Source: JASLQO01 sp002327525
GTDB taxonomy: Bacteria > Pseudomonadota > Gammaproteobacteria > Pseudomonadales > Azotimanducaceae
Assembly (NCBI GenBank): GCA_030744435.1
Contig: JASLQO010000013.1
Location: 1 to 64,000 of the forward strand
Length of the DNA: 64,000 nucleotides
Reading direction: 5' to 3'
The position numbers and the translations under genes are program-made. The notes below the pieces were generated by a model. It had not been told where the DNA came from. It did not search any database and was given only the letters and a program-made list of their open reading frames with translations. Positions 63,300-64,000 of the stretch are shown piece after piece. Numbering within the stretch: the stretch's first letter is position 1; each line of letters begins with the position of its first letter.

Positions 63300-63530
63300 A
63301 TTGGATCCCTTGAATTCCTCACAGGTGCCAAACCGGTGCAGAGTATAAAACCCAAGAAAGCCCGTTGTTCATGATGAGAACACGCGGATATAAGCAGATA
63401 ACTGGTTGATTTTTTTCGGACCCCGCCCGCTGGCGGCGCACATCATACCGGTACGCAATCGCCGATTAAACAGCTAACTTAGGCGTTTTGGCGGAAATGA
63501 ACGAAGCGGGCGATCGCTTTGTGCCAATGG

Positions 63531-64000
63531 TCAGCCCTGCGCCAGCAATGTCCGCAGGTCGATTATGGCCGCGTTGGCACGTGAGATGTAGGATGCCATC
63601 ACCAGCGAGTGGTTGGCGAGAAAACCCAGACCATCGCCGTTCAGGATCATGGGGCTCCACACAGTGTTCTGAGTCGGTTCCAGTTCTCGGATGATCTGGC
63701 GTAGTGAAACGCGCGCATTCTTCTTGTCCAGCACGTCGCTGAAGTCCTTCTCCATGGCGCCAAGCAGGTGAATCAGTGCCCAGGTTTGTCCGCGGGCCTC
63801 GAAAAAGACATCGTCGATCTCAAGCCAGGGGGTTTTGAATTCCTGCTCGCTCGGGACCTCGGTGGCCTGCGTGGCAGCCGCGTCTCCGGCCAGGTCGATG
63901 TTGAGCTGGCGTTTGCCGACGCTGGCCGAGAGCCGTTGGGACAGGCTGCCGAGGCGGGTTTCCACGCCCTGCAGCCACTGTTGCAGGTTGTCGGCCCTGG
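63531..64000 (-). CDS. DUF2333 family protein, 5' end beyond window
   Basis: The C-terminal ~156 residues of a DUF2333 protein, cut by the window edge. The block FFEARGQTWALIHLLGAMEKDF, KKNARVSLRQIIRELEPTQNTVWSPMILNGDG and FLANHSLVMASYISRANAAIIDLRTLL is characteristic. Function is unknown; the family is mainly gammaproteobacterial and members usually have an N-terminal membrane anchor. The frame is open through base 64000, so the apparent GTG at 63965 is internal. Confidence 0.85.
   Translation of the reverse strand, partial: RADNLQQWLQGVETRLGSLSQRLSASVGKRQLNIDLAGDAAATQATEVPSEQEFKTPWLEIDDVFFEARGQTWALIHLLGAMEKDFSDVLDKKNARVSLRQIIRELEPTQNTVWSPMILNGDGLGFLANHSLVMASYISRANAAIIDLRTLLAQG

Overview
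The window looks like chromosome from a GC-rich gammaproteobacterium, probably an uncultured marine or sediment lineage. This rests on the gene families present: isocitrate dehydrogenase kinase/phosphatase (aceK), a Coq4-type ubiquinone protein, mpl cell-wall recycling, srkA, modABC, a DUF2333 protein and the long form of HisG. Species cannot be named from the sequence. Genes are densely packed, with many 1-11 bp overlaps, including five GTGA start/stop overlaps. I see no rRNA, tRNA, CRISPR, phage or intact transposase genes.

Layout. 0.2-8.3 kb: exported aspartic protease, broken pseudopilin, TPR protein, Cys/Met PLP enzyme, DUF481 beta-barrel, a coupled DUF7832/DUF427/GNAT operon, and citrate synthase divergent from a LysR regulator. 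8.3-20.3 kb: broken DUF2306 protein, GH20 hexosaminidase coupled to an N-acetylhexosamine-kinase-like gene, broken arylsulfotransferase-like pair, PhyH dioxygenase, TonB-domain lipoprotein, M20 amidohydrolase, AlkD and DUF924 pair, Coq4, scrambled GAPDH remnant, exported metallo-beta-lactamase-fold protein. 20.3-28.5 kb: a 204-bp fold-back element, nadE, two acyl-CoA dehydrogenases, arsC, MOSC protein, aceK. 28.5-35 kb: a decay zone with five pseudogenes among an SDR, a membrane protein and an S9 peptidase. 35-42 kb: metallohydrolase, acyltransferase, and the comF-modA-modB-modC-srkA run. 42-49.4 kb: long acyl-CoA dehydrogenase with a ruined tandem paralogue, and the operon of membrane protein, mpl, kinase, nucleoside hydrolase and exported protein. 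49.4-64 kb: PPi-type phosphofructokinase, fused CoA-transferase, gamma-carbonic anhydrase-hisG-hisI, M20 peptidase, two opposed arrays of a short repeat, acyl-CoA carboxyltransferase, membrane pyrophosphatase, and a DUF2333 gene cut by the window end.

Two themes stand out. Intact genes point to aerobic fatty-acid/acyl-CoA metabolism (four acyl-CoA dehydrogenases counting the remnant, a CoA-transferase, a carboxyltransferase, citrate synthase, AceK) with pyrophosphate as an energy currency (PPi-PFK plus H+/Na+-PPase). Against this, about fourteen genes are broken by nonsense changes, frameshifts or internal deletions. Several keep family motifs that can be followed across the breaks, so the decay looks recent. 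The least explained sequences are the fold-back element at 20343-20546 and the opposed repeat arrays at 58399-58939.
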